Below are positions 39,115 to 50,123 of a DNA stretch of 64,000 bases, piece after piece. The notes under the pieces were generated by a model. It ran no database searches, was not told the origin of the DNA, and saw only the letters and a program-made list of their open reading frames with translations. Source of the stretch: Rheinheimera sp. D18 (lineage in GTDB: Bacteria > Pseudomonadota > Gammaproteobacteria > Enterobacterales > Alteromonadaceae); the NCBI RefSeq assembly GCF_004345025.1, contig NZ_CP037745.1, positions 434,001 to 498,000 of the forward strand. The letters are read 5' to 3'. A program made the translations under genes and the position numbers. Position 1 is the first letter of the stretch; the number at the start of each line of letters is the position of its first letter.

Positions 39115-41436
39115 TTAGGCTACTTGTTCTGCGGCTGCAGCGCGCAGGGCTTTAGCTGCGTCGACCATGTTTTGTAGAGCAGGTATTACCTCATCCCATT
39201 GCCGAGTTTTTAGGCCGCAGTCTGGGTTTACCCACAAGCGTTGCGCTGGAATACGCTCGGCGGCTTTTTGCATTAGCTTAGTAACCTGTTCAGCTGCAGG
39301 AATATTTGGCGAGTGAATATCGTACACGCCTGGCCCTATCTGGTTCGGGTAGGCAAACTGTTCAAATACATCGAGTAATTCCATATCAGAGCGTGAGGTT
39401 TCTATAGTGATAACATCGGCGTCCATGTGGGCAATGGCAGCAATAATGTCATTAAATTCTGAATAACACATATGAGTGTGAATTTGCGTTTCGTCTTTTA
39501 CGCCGTTAGCGCTAATACGAAAGGCTTCTACCGCCCAGTCTAAATAGCTCTGCCATTGTGCTCGGCGCAGCGGTAAGCCTTCGCGCAGCGCTGCTTCGTC
39601 AATTTGAATTACGTTAACACCGGCTGCTTCTAAATCTTGTACTTCTTGGCGCACTGCTAACGCAAGTTGCAAGCAGCTATCGCGGCGGCTTTGATCGTCA
39701 CGCACAAAAGACCAATTTAAAATAGTCACCGGGCCGGTTAACATGCCTTTCATCGGTTTGTCGGTTAGTGACTGGGCGTATTTAGTCCAGGCCACTGTCA
39801 TGGGCTGCGGCCGGCTAATATCACCGAATAAAATGGGTGGTTTTACACAGCGCGAGCCATAAGACTGCACCCAGCCAAACTGGCTAAAAGCATAACCTTG
39901 CAGCTGTTCGCCAAAATATTCGACCATGTCGTTACGTTCAGCTTCGCCGTGCACCAATACATCTAGCCCCAGCTTTTCTTGTTCGCGTACCGCGTATTCA
40001 ATTTCGGCTTTCATTTTTACTTCATATTCGCTGGCACTAATGCTGTGCTTTTTAAAGGCAAGCCTTGCTTGGCGAATTTCTTTAGTTTGCGGAAATGAGC
40101 CAATCGTGGTGGTGGGATACAGTGGCAATGGCAAATGCTTAGCTTGTTTCGCTGCGCGCACGCTATAACTACTTTGGCGTTTGCCTAGCTGTGCGCTAAT
40201 GTTACTTACTGCCGCTTTTACTGCCGGGTTATGCACGCGAGGCGATGTATGGCGGCTGTTAATCGCAGCAAGGTTATCGGCTAGTTCACGGCCTACCGCA
40301 TTTGGCCCGTCGTTTAGGGCTTTACCTAGTACAGTTAATTCGATTAGTTTTTGCTCAGCAAAAGCCAGCCAGCTAAGAATATCGGTATCAAGTTTTGTTT
40401 CATTATCCAAGTTTACCGGCACATGTAATAGCGAGCACGAAGGCGCTAACCATAAGCGCTCAGCCAGTTTAGCGGCTATAGGTTGCAGGTAAGCTAGTGT
40501 GATGTTTAAGTCGGTTTTCCAGATATTCCGGCCGTCAATAACACCCAGTGACAGCACCTTATCGCTGGGTAAGCTTGCCACAACTTGCTCAAGTTCGGCT
40601 TTACCGCGCACTGCATCAAAGTGAATGCCGGCAACGGGTAGGTTTAATGTTAACGTTAAATTATCGCCCAGGGTACCAAAGTAGGTGGCGAGTAATAGTT
40701 TAACAGGGCTAAATTTTAACGCCTGATAAGCCTGAGTTACCGCCTCTTGCCATGCCTGATCCAACTCGGTTACTAACGCGGGTTCGTCAAGTTGCACCCA
40801 GTCGGCACCGGCTTCGGCTAGCTCGATTAACAACTGTTGGTAAACTGGTAGTAGTTTATCTAACAGGTCGAGTTTGTTAGAGCCGTCTTTCTCTTTGCTT
40901 AGCCACAAGTAAGTGACTGGACCAATAAGTACCGGCTTAAACTTAACGCCTTGGGTTTTTGCTTCAGCTACTTGCGCCAAAATACGCGCACTATTAAGCG
41001 TAAATACGGTATCGGTTGTTACTTCAGGCACAATGTAATGGTAGTTCGTATCAAACCATTTAGTCATTTCGCCAGCGTGTATGCACTGGCATGGGCTATC
41101 GTTAGCCGAGCGGCCGCGCGCAATACGAAAATAATTGTCCAGCTCGCTATCGTTTAAATGCGCTACCCGCTTAGGGAGATTGCCTAAGGTGAAGCTCATA
41201 TCGAGCACCTGGTCGTATAGTGAGAAATCACCAACAGGTACAAGATCTAAGCTTTGTTGTAACGTCCAGTTTTTACTGCGGATTTGCCCCGCGGTAGCCA
41301 GCAACTCGGTTGCTGTGCTGTCGTTTTTCCAAAAGCTTTCTAACGCAAATTTTAATTCGCGCTTATTGCCAATACGCGGAAAGCCTAAGTTATGTAATTT
41401 TACTCGTTGTAACGAAACGTCGTGTGCAGTAGCCAT
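39115..41436 (-). CDS. metE: Cobalamin-independent methionine synthase MetE
   Basis: Transfers the methyl group of 5-methyltetrahydropteroyl-triglutamate to homocysteine; the last step of methionine synthesis. Start ATG 41436 (MATAHDV) has AGGATG upstream; a GTG two codons earlier is possible. The N-terminal half begins [13 protein letters not shown], and the catalytic half contains the zinc ligands HTHMCYSEF (His, Cys), the Glu in the [12 protein letters not shown] region and NPDCGLKTR (Cys). The length is normal (773 residues). It is divergent to metR and has a MetJ box in between. Confidence 0.97.
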   Translation of the reverse strand: MATAHDVSLQRVKLHNLGFPRIGNKRELKFALESFWKNDSTATELLATAGQIRSKNWTLQQSLDLVPVGDFSLYDQVLDMSFTLGNLPKRVAHLNDSELDNYFRIARGRSANDSPCQCIHAGEMTKWFDTNYHYIVPEVTTDTVFTLNSARILAQVAEAKTQGVKFKPVLIGPVTYLWLSKEKDGSNKLDLLDKLLPVYQQLLIELAEAGADWVQLDEPALVTELDQAWQEAVTQAYQALKFSPVKLLLATYFGTLGDNLTLTLNLPVAGIHFDAVRGKAELEQVVASLPSDKVLSLGVIDGRNIWKTDLNITLAYLQPIAAKLAERLWLAPSCSLLHVPVNLDNETKLDTDILSWLAFAEQKLIELTVLGKALNDGPNAVGRELADNLAAINSRHTSPRVHNPAVKAAVSNISAQLGKRQSSYSVRAAKQAKHLPLPLYPTTTIGSFPQTKEIRQARLAFKKHSISASEYEVKMKAEIEYAVREQEKLGLDVLVHGEAERNDMVEYFGEQLQGYAFSQFGWVQSYGSRCVKPPILFGDISRPQPMTVAWTKYAQSLTDKPMKGMLTGPVTILNWSFVRDDQSRRDSCLQLALAVRQEVQDLEAAGVNVIQIDEAALREGLPLRRAQWQSYLDWAVEAFRISANGVKDETQIHTHMCYSEFNDIIAAIAHMDADVITIETSRSDMELLDVFEQFAYPNQIGPGVYDIHSPNIPAAEQVTKLMQKAAERIPAQRLWVNPDCGLKTRQWDEVIPALQNMVDAAKALRAAAAEQVA

Positions 41437-41463
41437 AGTCACATCCTATTTATAATTCAATTT

Positions 41464-41487
41464 AACCATCTAGACGTCTAAATCTTA
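41464..41487. promoter_or_regulatory. MetJ box (AGACGTCT) between metE and metR
   Basis: The perfect palindrome TAGACGTCTA (41471-41480) contains the 8-bp Met box AGACGTCT. The flanking octamers only partly match, so a single strong box with a weaker neighbour is likely. MetJ with S-adenosylmethionine would repress metE here. A MetR-like site (TGAATATGGCTCA near 41532) is a weak candidate. Confidence 0.75.
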
Positions 41488-41568
41488 TCGTGTAATATGT
41501 ATGACTTGAAATGGTATGTTTTCATAGATAAATGAATATGGCTCATCAGTGGCAGGCGCGAGAACAAC

Positions 41569-42477
41569 ATGATTGAAAAAATTCACTTAAGTGTACTGCG
41601 CGAAATATCTCGCAATGGTTCATTAACGGCAGCGGCGAATAGATTGCACCTAACGCAGTCGGCGCTTAGCCATACCATAAAAAAACTAGAACGGCAGATT
41701 AATGTGAGCCTATGGCTGAAAGATGGCCGCAGTATTAGGCTAACTGAAGCAGGGCAATATTTGTTAGAGCAGGCCAATAGATTATTACCGCAGTTTGAGC
41801 GGATGGACGATACATTAAAACAGTTTGCTAACCATGAAACCGGCAGTTTACGTATTGGCATGGAATGCCACCCCTGTTATCAGTGGTTGTTAAAGGTTGT
41901 GCAGCCATTTTTAGCCCAATCGCCAGGGGTAGATATTGATGTAAAACAGAAATTTCAGTTTGGTGGTATGGCGGCACTGTTTAATTACGAGATTGATTTA
42001 CTGATCACACCTGATCCAATAAATAAAGATAGTATTGTGTTTGAACCGGTGTTTCCGTATGAGCAGGTATTAGTGGTTAGCGTAGACAACAAGCTCGCTG
42101 CACTAAAACAACAGCAACACATTACGCCGCAACAGCTTTGTGATCAAACCTTGCTAACTTATCCGGTTGAAACCGCGCGCCTAGATATTTTTCAGCAGTT
42201 TTTATTACCAGCGCAATGTATGCCAAAACAGCATAAAACGCTGGAGTCTACCGATATTATTTTACAGATGGTGGCAGCGAATCGTGGTGTAGCAAGCTTA
42301 CCTAAATGGCTAGCGTTGGACTATGCGAAAACACTGCCGCTACATATTATTCGCCTAGGTCGTAGCGGTATTTATAAGCATATTTATATCGGTTATCGCA
42401 AACAGGAGCGAAGTAACCGGCATATTCAAACCTTTATTCAGTTAGCAAAGCGAAGTAATTCATTGGGTAGCCTTTGA
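41569..42477 (+). CDS. metR: LysR-type regulator MetR
   Basis: Activator of methionine genes, with homocysteine as co-effector. The N-terminal winged helix (HLSVLREISRNGSLTAAANRL..LTQSALSHTIKKLE) is typical MetR. The effector domain starts LRIGMECHPCYQWL, with the ECHPC segment found in MetR proteins. Of 302 residues. It is divergent to metE, as in enterobacteria, and its 3' end overlaps the opposing acyltransferase gene by 40 bases. Confidence 0.93.
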   Translation: MIEKIHLSVLREISRNGSLTAAANRLHLTQSALSHTIKKLERQINVSLWLKDGRSIRLTEAGQYLLEQANRLLPQFERMDDTLKQFANHETGSLRIGMECHPCYQWLLKVVQPFLAQSPGVDIDVKQKFQFGGMAALFNYEIDLLITPDPINKDSIVFEPVFPYEQVLVVSVDNKLAALKQQQHITPQQLCDQTLLTYPVETARLDIFQQFLLPAQCMPKQHKTLESTDIILQMVAANRGVASLPKWLALDYAKTLPLHIIRLGRSGIYKHIYIGYRKQERSNRHIQTFIQLAKRSNSLGSL

Positions 42478-44384
42478 CTAAAACGCACTTTGCCAAGCTG
42501 AGAAAAGTGATCGCCATCATCCCAAAATTTTTCCTGGCATGACAGTAAATCTCGCGAGAAATCAAATTGCATTAAGGCATTTTGGGAAATAAAGCGTAGC
42601 TTTTTATCGGCTGGCAGATGGCGGCTAATATACTGATCTAGTTCATCAAACGGTTGTTGTTGGCCGTCTCGTAACGTGAAGGCGTAGTTACAGCCCCGTT
42701 GTAGAATTTGCCGCGTGCTGATATGCGGTTCAAGTCGACTACCAAACCAGGTAACAGGGGTAAAGTTACTAAGCTCAGTAAGATACTGCATCACCTTATC
42801 TACGTTATCGGTGTTAACACTAATGCCCGTAACCGGTTCTGACAAGGCTAAACGGCTAAACATTGCTCTACTGCCACTATCGCCTTGTTTATCGCGCAGT
42901 AAGTAAAAACCACCCTGTTCAAAAATAATGTGTTTGAATAAGGGTTGCTCAGTAATCAAGCGCTTTACATCGTTATATTGGCAGTTTGGGTCGTACTTAT
43001 GTGGGCGGCAACCAACACTGGTAATACCAACAATAAAAGCATCATTAAACTTTGTCGTTACAGTGCTAAATAGGTCAATGGCATGGCTATCGCCAATAAT
43101 AAGTATGCCTTTACCATACTGGTTAAAGCACTGTTTAAGCTTAGCGCGATAAGGGGCGGTGAGTTTATCAATATTAAAACGGCAGGCCGTTAACTGTTGT
43201 AAGCCGTCTTCTTCTATGGCTTGTTGCTTTTGTGCCGCCACATTTTGGCTGATAACCTGATAGGTCTGTTTAATAATATCGCTTTGCCGTTGTAACCAAT
43301 AGTTTTTCCCATTAGTAACAAAAACTACCGCACCTAATAGTGCAACTGAAACCGCAAAGTACAGCGGTACTGCCTTGTAGAGGTCAAAAACCCGGACTAA
43401 TTTTTTAAAGCGAAACGATTCAATATATTGATAACTAAGCCAACCAAAAATAAAGGATAACGGCACGCCAATAGCGAACCAGTAATGCGGCAAAAACAAA
43501 TACCCCAGCACCACTAACGGCCAATGCCAGAGATAAATAGAATAAGAACTAGAGCCAATTTTTTGCAATACGATATTGTTAGTTACAACGCTGTTTTCGC
43601 GCTGGGCCTGAATAACGAGAAATGTACCAACAACAGGAGCTAAGGCTAAGTAACCCGGCCAAGGGTTGTGTTCTGAAAATAGTAGGTAGCTGCTTAATAT
43701 CAGTAATAAGCCTAGCCATTCTACCGGCAATTTATGTTGAGCTTTAAGTGTAAATGGATATAGAAACGCGACGCCACCAATTAGCATTTCCCAAGCGCGG
43801 GCGGGGAAGAGGAAATAGGCAGCTTCAGGCCATAAACGCGTGGTAATAATGCTATAAGCTAAACCAAGTAAGGTAGCGGCGATAACTAAACGTTTCAGTA
43901 TTTTTAGTGAAAAAACGTAGGCCAATAGGCTAAGCACTAACGGATAAATAAGATAAAACTGCCATTCAACCGATAATGACCAAGTATGCAATAACCATTT
44001 TTCTTTTGATGCGGAAGCAAAGTAACCAGATTCTAGCCAGTAAGTGATATTTGAAATAAAGCCAATACTGCTGGCAACGTGCTTGCCTAAAGTACGAAAC
44101 TCAATCGGCGTCAAATAAAGATAACCCAATAGCAGTAATACACTGCATAACGCCGCTAGCGCTGGGATAATTCGGTTTGCGCGAGCAACATAGAAGCCAA
44201 TTAACGAGAATTTTTGTTGCTGCAAGCCATTAAAGATAATGGCTGTCATTAAATAACCAGAAATAACAAAAAATACATCAACACCAGCAAAGCCACCGGG
44301 TAGCCAAGTTGGCTGAAAATGAAAAAGTAGCACAGCAATAACCGCTATGGCTCTTAATCCGTTGATGTCGCTACGAAAGTGCAA
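42438..44384 (-). CDS. OafA-type acyltransferase with C-terminal SGNH domain
   Basis: Inner-membrane enzyme that O-acylates a surface sugar, probably O-antigen or peptidoglycan. The N-terminal acyltransferase-3 domain (about 340 residues, ten helices) begins RSDINGLRAIAVIAVLLFHF and has the GGFAGVDVFFVISGYLM signature. The C-terminal SGNH hydrolase-like domain has GDSHAIDLF near residue 415 and DGDHFSQLG near the end (Asp and His). Of 648 residues. Its 3' end overlaps metR in the opposite direction. Confidence 0.9.
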   Translation of the reverse strand: MHFRSDINGLRAIAVIAVLLFHFQPTWLPGGFAGVDVFFVISGYLMTAIIFNGLQQQKFSLIGFYVARANRIIPALAALCSVLLLLGYLYLTPIEFRTLGKHVASSIGFISNITYWLESGYFASASKEKWLLHTWSLSVEWQFYLIYPLVLSLLAYVFSLKILKRLVIAATLLGLAYSIITTRLWPEAAYFLFPARAWEMLIGGVAFLYPFTLKAQHKLPVEWLGLLLILSSYLLFSEHNPWPGYLALAPVVGTFLVIQAQRENSVVTNNIVLQKIGSSSYSIYLWHWPLVVLGYLFLPHYWFAIGVPLSFIFGWLSYQYIESFRFKKLVRVFDLYKAVPLYFAVSVALLGAVVFVTNGKNYWLQRQSDIIKQTYQVISQNVAAQKQQAIEEDGLQQLTACRFNIDKLTAPYRAKLKQCFNQYGKGILIIGDSHAIDLFSTVTTKFNDAFIVGITSVGCRPHKYDPNCQYNDVKRLITEQPLFKHIIFEQGGFYLLRDKQGDSGSRAMFSRLALSEPVTGISVNTDNVDKVMQYLTELSNFTPVTWFGSRLEPHISTRQILQRGCNYAFTLRDGQQQPFDELDQYISRHLPADKKLRFISQNALMQFDFSRDLLSCQEKFWDDGDHFSQLGKVRFSQRLPNELLRFAN

Positions 44385-44461
44385 AATAGGCTAATTTTAA
44401 GTTATGGGTTTGTTGCATTTTAAAGCAATGCATCGACAGATCAAGGTTTGTCTGGTTTTTA

Positions 44462-44498
44462 CACAAAAAAATAGCTCAGGATGCGTTAACCTGAGCTA
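44462..44498 (-). terminator. Rho-independent terminator for gor
   Basis: TAGCTCAGG (44472-44480) pairs with CCTGAGCTA (44490-44498). On the minus strand the stem runs into ATTTTTTTGTG. It lies 19 bases after the gor stop. Confidence 0.9.
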
Positions 44499-44517
44499 AG
44501 TCTACAGAGATGATAAT

Positions 44518-45873
44518 TTAACGTAAGGTAACAAACTCTTCGGCACTGGTAGGATGTAACGCTACCGTGGCATCAAAATCGGCTTTAGTTGCGCCCATTT
44601 TAATGGCTACAGCGAAGCCTTGTAGTACTTCGTCCATGCCTTCGCCAATACCATGTAAACCTACTACTTTTTCATCGCTACCAGCACAAACCAATTTAAA
44701 CCGGCTTAGCGCACGGTGTGGCGTAATAGCGTTATACATTGCGGCAAAGTTTGAGCGATAAACTTTTATGTTTTCATTGCCATATTGTTGTTTGGCTTCG
44801 TCTTCAGTTAAACCAATAGTACCGATTGGCGGGTGGCTAAATACAATGGTTGGAATTAAGCGATAATCCATATGTGCATCGCTCATCTCTTTATTAAATA
44901 GTCGCTCAGCTAACATACGGCCTGCTTTTACTGCTACCGGTGTCAGCTGAGCTTCGCCGGTAATATCACCTACCGCGTAGATGCCTTTAACATTAGTATT
45001 TTGGTATTTATCGGTGCGAATAAAACCGTGTTTATCAACAGTGACACCGGCTGCAGCTAAGTTTAGTTGGTCGGTTGCAGGTTCGCGGCCAATGGCCCAA
45101 ATTAAGCAGTCAACATCTGTAAATACAGTGCCATTATCACAATGCACAGTTAAATTAGTGTCGCTTACTTTTTCAACTTTAGTCACGTTAATATGGGTAT
45201 GTAGGTTTAGTTTATCTTGTGCCATGCGTTCTAATAGCATGTCAGTAATGTCGTGATCAAAATAACGCAGTGGTCGATCTTTGCGCACCAGTAAATGGGT
45301 GTCGCTGCCTAGAGCATGCAGTACGCCAGCAATTTCTACTGCGATATAGCCAGCGCCAATAACTAAAGCTTTTTTCGGTTGAGTAGTGAGGGCAAAAAAA
45401 CCGTCGGAATCTATGCCATGTTCTGCGCCTGGAATGGCCGGAATAGACGGTCGGCCGCCAACGGCAATAGTAATATGATCCGCCGTGATCTGCTCGCCAT
45501 TAACTTCAACCGTGTTGGCATTGATAAAGCGGGCAAAGCCTTGAATATAGCTAACGCCGTTGCTGTCAAAGCCGCGTTGGTAACTACCATGAATGCGTTG
45601 AATATAAGCTTCACGGTTTTGCACTAAGGTAGCCCAAGTGAAATTGTTTTGCGTGACGTCAAAGCCGTAGGCTGCGCTGTATTTTAATGCTTCAGCAATA
45701 TGCGCGCCGTACCACATCACTTTTTTTGGTACGCAACCCACATTAACGCAAGTGCCGCCGACAACTTTAGCTTCTATTACCGCTGCTGTTGCCCCACGCA
45801 TTGCGGCGCGGTTGGCGCTGGCAATACCGCCGCTGCCGGCACCTATAGTAAGAAAATTAAAATGACGCGTCAT
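44518..45873 (-). CDS. gor: Glutathione reductase Gor
   Basis: Flavoprotein that reduces glutathione disulfide with NADPH. FAD site [16 protein letters not shown] near the start, redox-active disulfide [13 protein letters not shown] (residues about 40-52), NADPH site [13 protein letters not shown] and the C-terminal catalytic HPTSAEEFV. The 451 residues are the usual length. It is transcribed alone. Confidence 0.96.
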   Translation of the reverse strand: MTRHFNFLTIGAGSGGIASANRAAMRGATAAVIEAKVVGGTCVNVGCVPKKVMWYGAHIAEALKYSAAYGFDVTQNNFTWATLVQNREAYIQRIHGSYQRGFDSNGVSYIQGFARFINANTVEVNGEQITADHITIAVGGRPSIPAIPGAEHGIDSDGFFALTTQPKKALVIGAGYIAVEIAGVLHALGSDTHLLVRKDRPLRYFDHDITDMLLERMAQDKLNLHTHINVTKVEKVSDTNLTVHCDNGTVFTDVDCLIWAIGREPATDQLNLAAAGVTVDKHGFIRTDKYQNTNVKGIYAVGDITGEAQLTPVAVKAGRMLAERLFNKEMSDAHMDYRLIPTIVFSHPPIGTIGLTEDEAKQQYGNENIKVYRSNFAAMYNAITPHRALSRFKLVCAGSDEKVVGLHGIGEGMDEVLQGFAVAIKMGATKADFDATVALHPTSAEEFVTLR

Positions 45874-45935
45874 AACACTGTTCCGTGATCACTAAGTATC
45901 AACAGTTTATATGGGGTCAAACGAGATTTTACAAG

Positions 45936-45957
45936 CCCAGCACTAAATAGTGCTGGG
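45936..45957. terminator. Terminator-like hairpin upstream of gor
   Basis: CCCAGCACTA (45936-45945) pairs perfectly with TAGTGCTGGG (45948-45957) with only two bases between. It lies 16 bases after the stop of the 191-residue gene. T-tract weak. Confidence 0.6.
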
Positions 45958-45972
45958 TGTAGAGGCTTAAAA

Positions 45973-46548
45973 CTAGAGCTTTTTCAGATCTATGGCATTG
46001 GCCAATTCTAATAGGGTGCTTTGCGCGGCTTTATCACCACTTAGCGTAACCATGGCACCGCTTGGCGTTACAAACTGAATTTCCACGCTATCGCCATCAA
46101 TTTTTTGTACCGCTTGAATACCTTGAATTTTTGTTAGTTTACCACCCGACATAGCAATCATTGATGGGTTGCTTAGCATCATTGAAAAAGCTTGTAGCAT
46201 AGGTGAATCCATCATCAGTTGAATTTCTATGCGACTGTTGTCGTTGTAGTAGGCCCTTGATGCGTTAATACCGCCGCCAAACATTGCCGCACCGGCCACG
46301 TCGCTGCTGGCTTCGTCAGCCTTCCAGCCAGACGGCGGCGCAGGAAAAACCTTTTTTACTTGCTCACCTTTTTCTTGGCGGATTAGCGTGCTGGCATAAT
46401 CAAGCTGGGCAATAGCTTGCGACAGCTCACCGGCTTTATAATGTTTAGTTGCTGTTGTTATGGCCTCATCAATATCATCTGCACTTGCGGGCATACTTAA
46501 CAGTGCCGTTAAGCCGCTAATAAGCAGTGTTTTATGTAATGTTTTCAT
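45973..46548 (-). CDS. Periplasmic protein of unknown function
   Basis: A signal peptide (MKTLHKTLLISGLTALL, cut near ASADD) is followed by a short helical region (DEAITTATKHYKAGELSQAIAQLDYA) that resembles a TPR-like hairpin and then a beta-rich domain. Of 191 residues. No recognised family. It stands alone upstream of gor and opposite prlC. Confidence 0.75.
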   Translation of the reverse strand: MKTLHKTLLISGLTALLSMPASADDIDEAITTATKHYKAGELSQAIAQLDYASTLIRQEKGEQVKKVFPAPPSGWKADEASSDVAGAAMFGGGINASRAYYNDNSRIEIQLMMDSPMLQAFSMMLSNPSMIAMSGGKLTKIQGIQAVQKIDGDSVEIQFVTPSGAMVTLSGDKAAQSTLLELANAIDLKKL

Positions 46549-46692
46549 GTGAATCTATTCCCTTGATTAACAAACTGTGCACATTATAGACAGGCAAAAG
46601 CTATTCTGCCAATAGGCTAAAACTGTGTTGATAATGGCACAGTGTGCCCCAACATTAGGCTTAATCAGTTACATTTTTATAAAAGGTTTATT

Positions 46693-48741
46693 ATGACTGC
46701 TTCTGACAACGTGTTGCTATCTTTTACCGGCTTACCGCCTTTTTCGCATATTACGCCTCAGTTAGTTAAGCCCGCAGTCGAGCAGGCTATTGCGCAGTCT
46801 AGAGCGGCGGTAGAGCGGGTTGTTGCGGCTTCTGACGTAAGTTGGCACAGCTTAGTCGAGCAGCTAGAGCAAGATAGCGAGCGCTTAAGCAAACTGTGGT
46901 CACCGGTGTCACATTTAAATTCGGTATTAAACAGTGCAGAGCTACGTGAAGCTTACGAAAGCTGCTTACCGTTGTTATCCGATTACAGCACCTGGTTGGG
47001 GCAGCACGAAGGTTTATATCAAAAGTATCAGCAACTGGCACAAAGTGCTGACTATGCTAATTTAACCCCAGCGCAACAAAAAGTGATTCAAAACGCGTTG
47101 CGCGACTTCAAACTGTCTGGCATTGGTTTGTCGACAGATAAAAAACAGCGTTATGGCGAAATACAAAGCCGACTATCTGATTTAAGCTCGCAATTTTCTA
47201 ATAATACCTTAGATGCAACTCAAGCCTGGTTTAAGCAAGTAACGGATGAAGCTGAACTTGCCGGCATACCTGATGATGCCAAATTAGCTGCGGCAGAAGA
47301 GGCAGCCAGCCGAGAGCTTGGCGGTTGGGTATTTACGCTAGAATTCCCCAGTTATATTGCCGTAATGACCTATGCGGACAATCGCCAGCTCCGCGAAGAG
47401 CTTTACAGCGCCTATTGCACGCGTGCCTCTGATCAAGGCCCTACGGCAGGGCAGTTTGATAACACAGCTATTATTGAAGAAACCTTAGCATTAAAGCATG
47501 AGTTAGCGCAGCTGCTTGATTTTAATAATGCGGCAGAAGAGTCTTTAGCTACCAAAATGGCACAAAGCCCCGACCAAGTTTTAGCATTTTTACATGATTT
47601 AGCCACGCGAGCTAAACCTCAAGCTGAGCAAGATTTAGCAGATTTAGCCGCGTTTGCAAAAGAGGAATTTGGCATCAGTCAACTTGCGGCGTGGGATATT
47701 ACTTATTACGCCGAAAAGTTAAAACAGGCCCGCTACGCGATTTCTGATGAACTGTTACGGCCGTATTTTCCAGAACATAAAGTGGTTGCTGGTTTATTTA
47801 CGGTATTAAATAAACTGTTTGGTGTTACGGTAAAACTGCGCACGGGTGTTGATGTATGGCATAGCGACGTTAAGTTTTACGATATTTTTGATGGTAATAA
47901 TGAGCTGCGCGGTAGTTTTTATTTAGACCTCTATGCTCGACCGCACAAGCGTGGCGGTGCGTGGATGGATGACTGCCAAGGGCGCAGAATTTTACCCGAT
48001 GGCACGGTGCAAGCGCCTATCGCTTATTTAACCTGTAACTTTAATAAGCCAATAGGTGGCAAACCAGCGTTGTTTACCCATGACGAAGTAGTGACATTAT
48101 TTCATGAGTTTGGCCACGGTATTCACCATATGCTAACTAAGGTAGATGCAGCCGCTGTTGCCGGTATTAATGGTGTGGCGTGGGATGCGGTGGAACTACC
48201 TAGCCAGTTTTTAGAAAACTGGTGTTGGCAAAGCGAAGCGCTAGCGATTATTTCCGGTCATTATAAAACGGGTGAGCCCTTACCTCAAGATTTGTTAGAT
48301 AAAATGTTAGCGGCCAAGAACTTTCATTCAGGCCTATTTTTAGTGCGTCAGTTAGAATTTGCTTTATTTGATTTTAGGCTACACGCCGAGTACGACCCAG
48401 AGCAGGGCGGCAGGGTACAGCAAATGCTAGACGAAGTACGTGCCGAGGTGTCGGTTATAGTTCCGCCACGTTTTAACCGCTTTCAGCATGGCTTTAGCCA
48501 TATTTTTGCCGGCGGTTATGCTGCAGGTTATTACAGTTATCTGTGGGCCGAAGTGTTATCAGCCGATGCGTTTAGCCGGTTTGAAGAAGAAGGTATTTTT
48601 AATGCTAATACTGGCTACGATTTTTTAACCTGGATTTTAGAGCGTGGCGGTAGCGCTGAACCTATGGAACTGTTTAAAGGTTTTCGTGGCCGTGAACCGA
48701 GCAATGCCGCACTGCTGCGACATATGGGTTTAACTTGCTAG
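46693..48741 (+). CDS. prlC: Oligopeptidase A (M3 metallopeptidase)
   Basis: Cytoplasmic zinc peptidase that degrades signal-peptide fragments and short peptides. The start is set at ATG 46693 (MTASDNVLLSF) with AAAAGG upstream, giving 682 residues, close to the 680 of E. coli; the longer frame begins in untranslated sequence. The zinc motif is FHEFGHGIHHM near residue 470, with the Glu ligand further on. All M3 blocks are present. Confidence 0.95.
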   Translation: MTASDNVLLSFTGLPPFSHITPQLVKPAVEQAIAQSRAAVERVVAASDVSWHSLVEQLEQDSERLSKLWSPVSHLNSVLNSAELREAYESCLPLLSDYSTWLGQHEGLYQKYQQLAQSADYANLTPAQQKVIQNALRDFKLSGIGLSTDKKQRYGEIQSRLSDLSSQFSNNTLDATQAWFKQVTDEAELAGIPDDAKLAAAEEAASRELGGWVFTLEFPSYIAVMTYADNRQLREELYSAYCTRASDQGPTAGQFDNTAIIEETLALKHELAQLLDFNNAAEESLATKMAQSPDQVLAFLHDLATRAKPQAEQDLADLAAFAKEEFGISQLAAWDITYYAEKLKQARYAISDELLRPYFPEHKVVAGLFTVLNKLFGVTVKLRTGVDVWHSDVKFYDIFDGNNELRGSFYLDLYARPHKRGGAWMDDCQGRRILPDGTVQAPIAYLTCNFNKPIGGKPALFTHDEVVTLFHEFGHGIHHMLTKVDAAAVAGINGVAWDAVELPSQFLENWCWQSEALAIISGHYKTGEPLPQDLLDKMLAAKNFHSGLFLVRQLEFALFDFRLHAEYDPEQGGRVQQMLDEVRAEVSVIVPPRFNRFQHGFSHIFAGGYAAGYYSYLWAEVLSADAFSRFEEEGIFNANTGYDFLTWILERGGSAEPMELFKGFRGREPSNAALLRHMGLTC

Positions 48742-48814
48742 GTTTAATTAATGATTCATTGCCAATTCACACCGGCTCTGCCAAGCTAAATGTCAGACCG
48801 TGGAGGATAATAGA

Positions 48815-49312
48815 ATGCGCACTAAGTTATTAATACTTATCATAACAACCTTAACATTGACCGCCTGTCAGCAGGGTCAAGCTGGCAGTGATAGCTCAGT
48901 AGAGCGTTTACCACCTAACCCGGTAGTAGAGCCAATTGATCCCGCGACAAACCCGATTGGTGCGGTTAAAGCGAGGAAGCAACAAATGGCAGAGCAAATA
49001 AACTTACCGGCAATGCGTGCAGAAGTGATGGCCATGATAGGTGAAGCAAAAGCCGATGATGTGCAGCAGTGTCGTGTTGTTGGTTTTGGCAGCAAACCCT
49101 GCGGTGGCCCAGCTAGCTATATTGCTATATCCACTAAAGACGGCAACGAAAACAGCATAATGGCTTTGATTAGCCAATATAACGCTGCGGTAAAATCAGA
49201 GAATGATCGTTTAGGTTTAATGTCAGACTGTGCTGTGGTGCCTAAACCTGCGGTAACGTTAGAAAACGGGGTGTGCGTGTTAACCTCGGCAACTGACCGC
49301 GCAACATTCTAA
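48815..49312 (+). CDS. Small lipoprotein of unknown function
   Basis: Start ATG 48815 (MRTKLLILIITTLTLTAC) with GGAGG in front gives a clean lipobox LTAC, Cys at residue 18. The mature part has four further cysteines (QQCRVVGFGSKPC, SDCAVV and GVCVL), probably two disulfides. A conserved-looking segment is GSKPCGGPASYIAIST. No family was assigned with confidence. Confidence 0.8.
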   Translation: MRTKLLILIITTLTLTACQQGQAGSDSSVERLPPNPVVEPIDPATNPIGAVKARKQQMAEQINLPAMRAEVMAMIGEAKADDVQQCRVVGFGSKPCGGPASYIAISTKDGNENSIMALISQYNAAVKSENDRLGLMSDCAVVPKPAVTLENGVCVLTSATDRATF

Positions 49313-49378
49313 AGCACCTAAGGTGCAACCCGCATTTAAGGTAGTGGTTAAGGCCGCTACCTGCATTGGCTTTTAAAG

Positions 49379-50089
49379 ATGAATAACATGCAAACAGTAG
49401 AACCTTTTACACGTATATATCAGCGCGCTTGTGAGCGTAAAGCTGGCGCTCTGGCGTTAGAGGCGTTACTTAGTAACTGCGCGAGTGCCGAAGATATTGC
49501 CGTAATACCTGATAATCTTTTGTTGGGTGAATTGACAAAAAAAGTATTTCAATCAGGCTTTGTCTGGCGAGTAGTACGGCAAAAGTGGCCTGGTTTTTGT
49601 GACGTGTTTTTTGATTTTAATATCGAAAAAATACTGTTAATGAGCGATGAAATGCTGGAAGAAAAAGCGCGTGATGTGCGTATTATTCGTAATGCTAATA
49701 AAGTATTTACGGTTCGCCATAACGCTTTGATGATTCACGATCTTGCCTTAGAGCACGGTAGCTTTGCCCGTTTTATTGCCAACTGGCCAACGGAAAACAT
49801 TATTGGCTTGTGGGCATACTTAAAACAGCACGGTGCACGTTTAGGCGGTAATACTGGGCCTTATGCACTAAGGGCTATAGGTAAAGACACCTTTATTTTA
49901 AGTACCGATGTTGAGGCCTATTTGCGTGCAAGCAAGGTGTTTGACGGCGGTATTACTAGCAAGCGTAGTTTGGCACAAATTCAGCAGCAATTTAACGTGT
50001 GGCAGCAACAGTCAAACCGTAGCTTGCAGCAGATTAGCCAAATTATTGCCTTTAGTGTTGGCGATAACTATGTCGGCATGTTGCAGTAA
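49379..50089 (+). CDS. DNA-3-methyladenine glycosylase I-like protein
   Basis: Base-excision repair glycosylase of the HhH superfamily, of the Tag/adenine_glyco group. The central block FQSGFVWRVVRQKWPGFCDVF corresponds to the substrate-pocket region of Tag, followed by ARDVRIIRNANKVFTVRHNA. Unlike E. coli Tag it lacks the visible N-terminal and C-terminal zinc ligands, so it belongs to a divergent subgroup. It is 35 bases upstream of rsmJ. Confidence 0.75.
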   Translation: MNNMQTVEPFTRIYQRACERKAGALALEALLSNCASAEDIAVIPDNLLLGELTKKVFQSGFVWRVVRQKWPGFCDVFFDFNIEKILLMSDEMLEEKARDVRIIRNANKVFTVRHNALMIHDLALEHGSFARFIANWPTENIIGLWAYLKQHGARLGGNTGPYALRAIGKDTFILSTDVEAYLRASKVFDGGITSKRSLAQIQQQFNVWQQQSNRSLQQISQIIAFSVGDNYVGMLQ

Positions 50090-50123
50090 AATAATAATCT
50101 GACACAGTTTTTTAAGTGAAAAT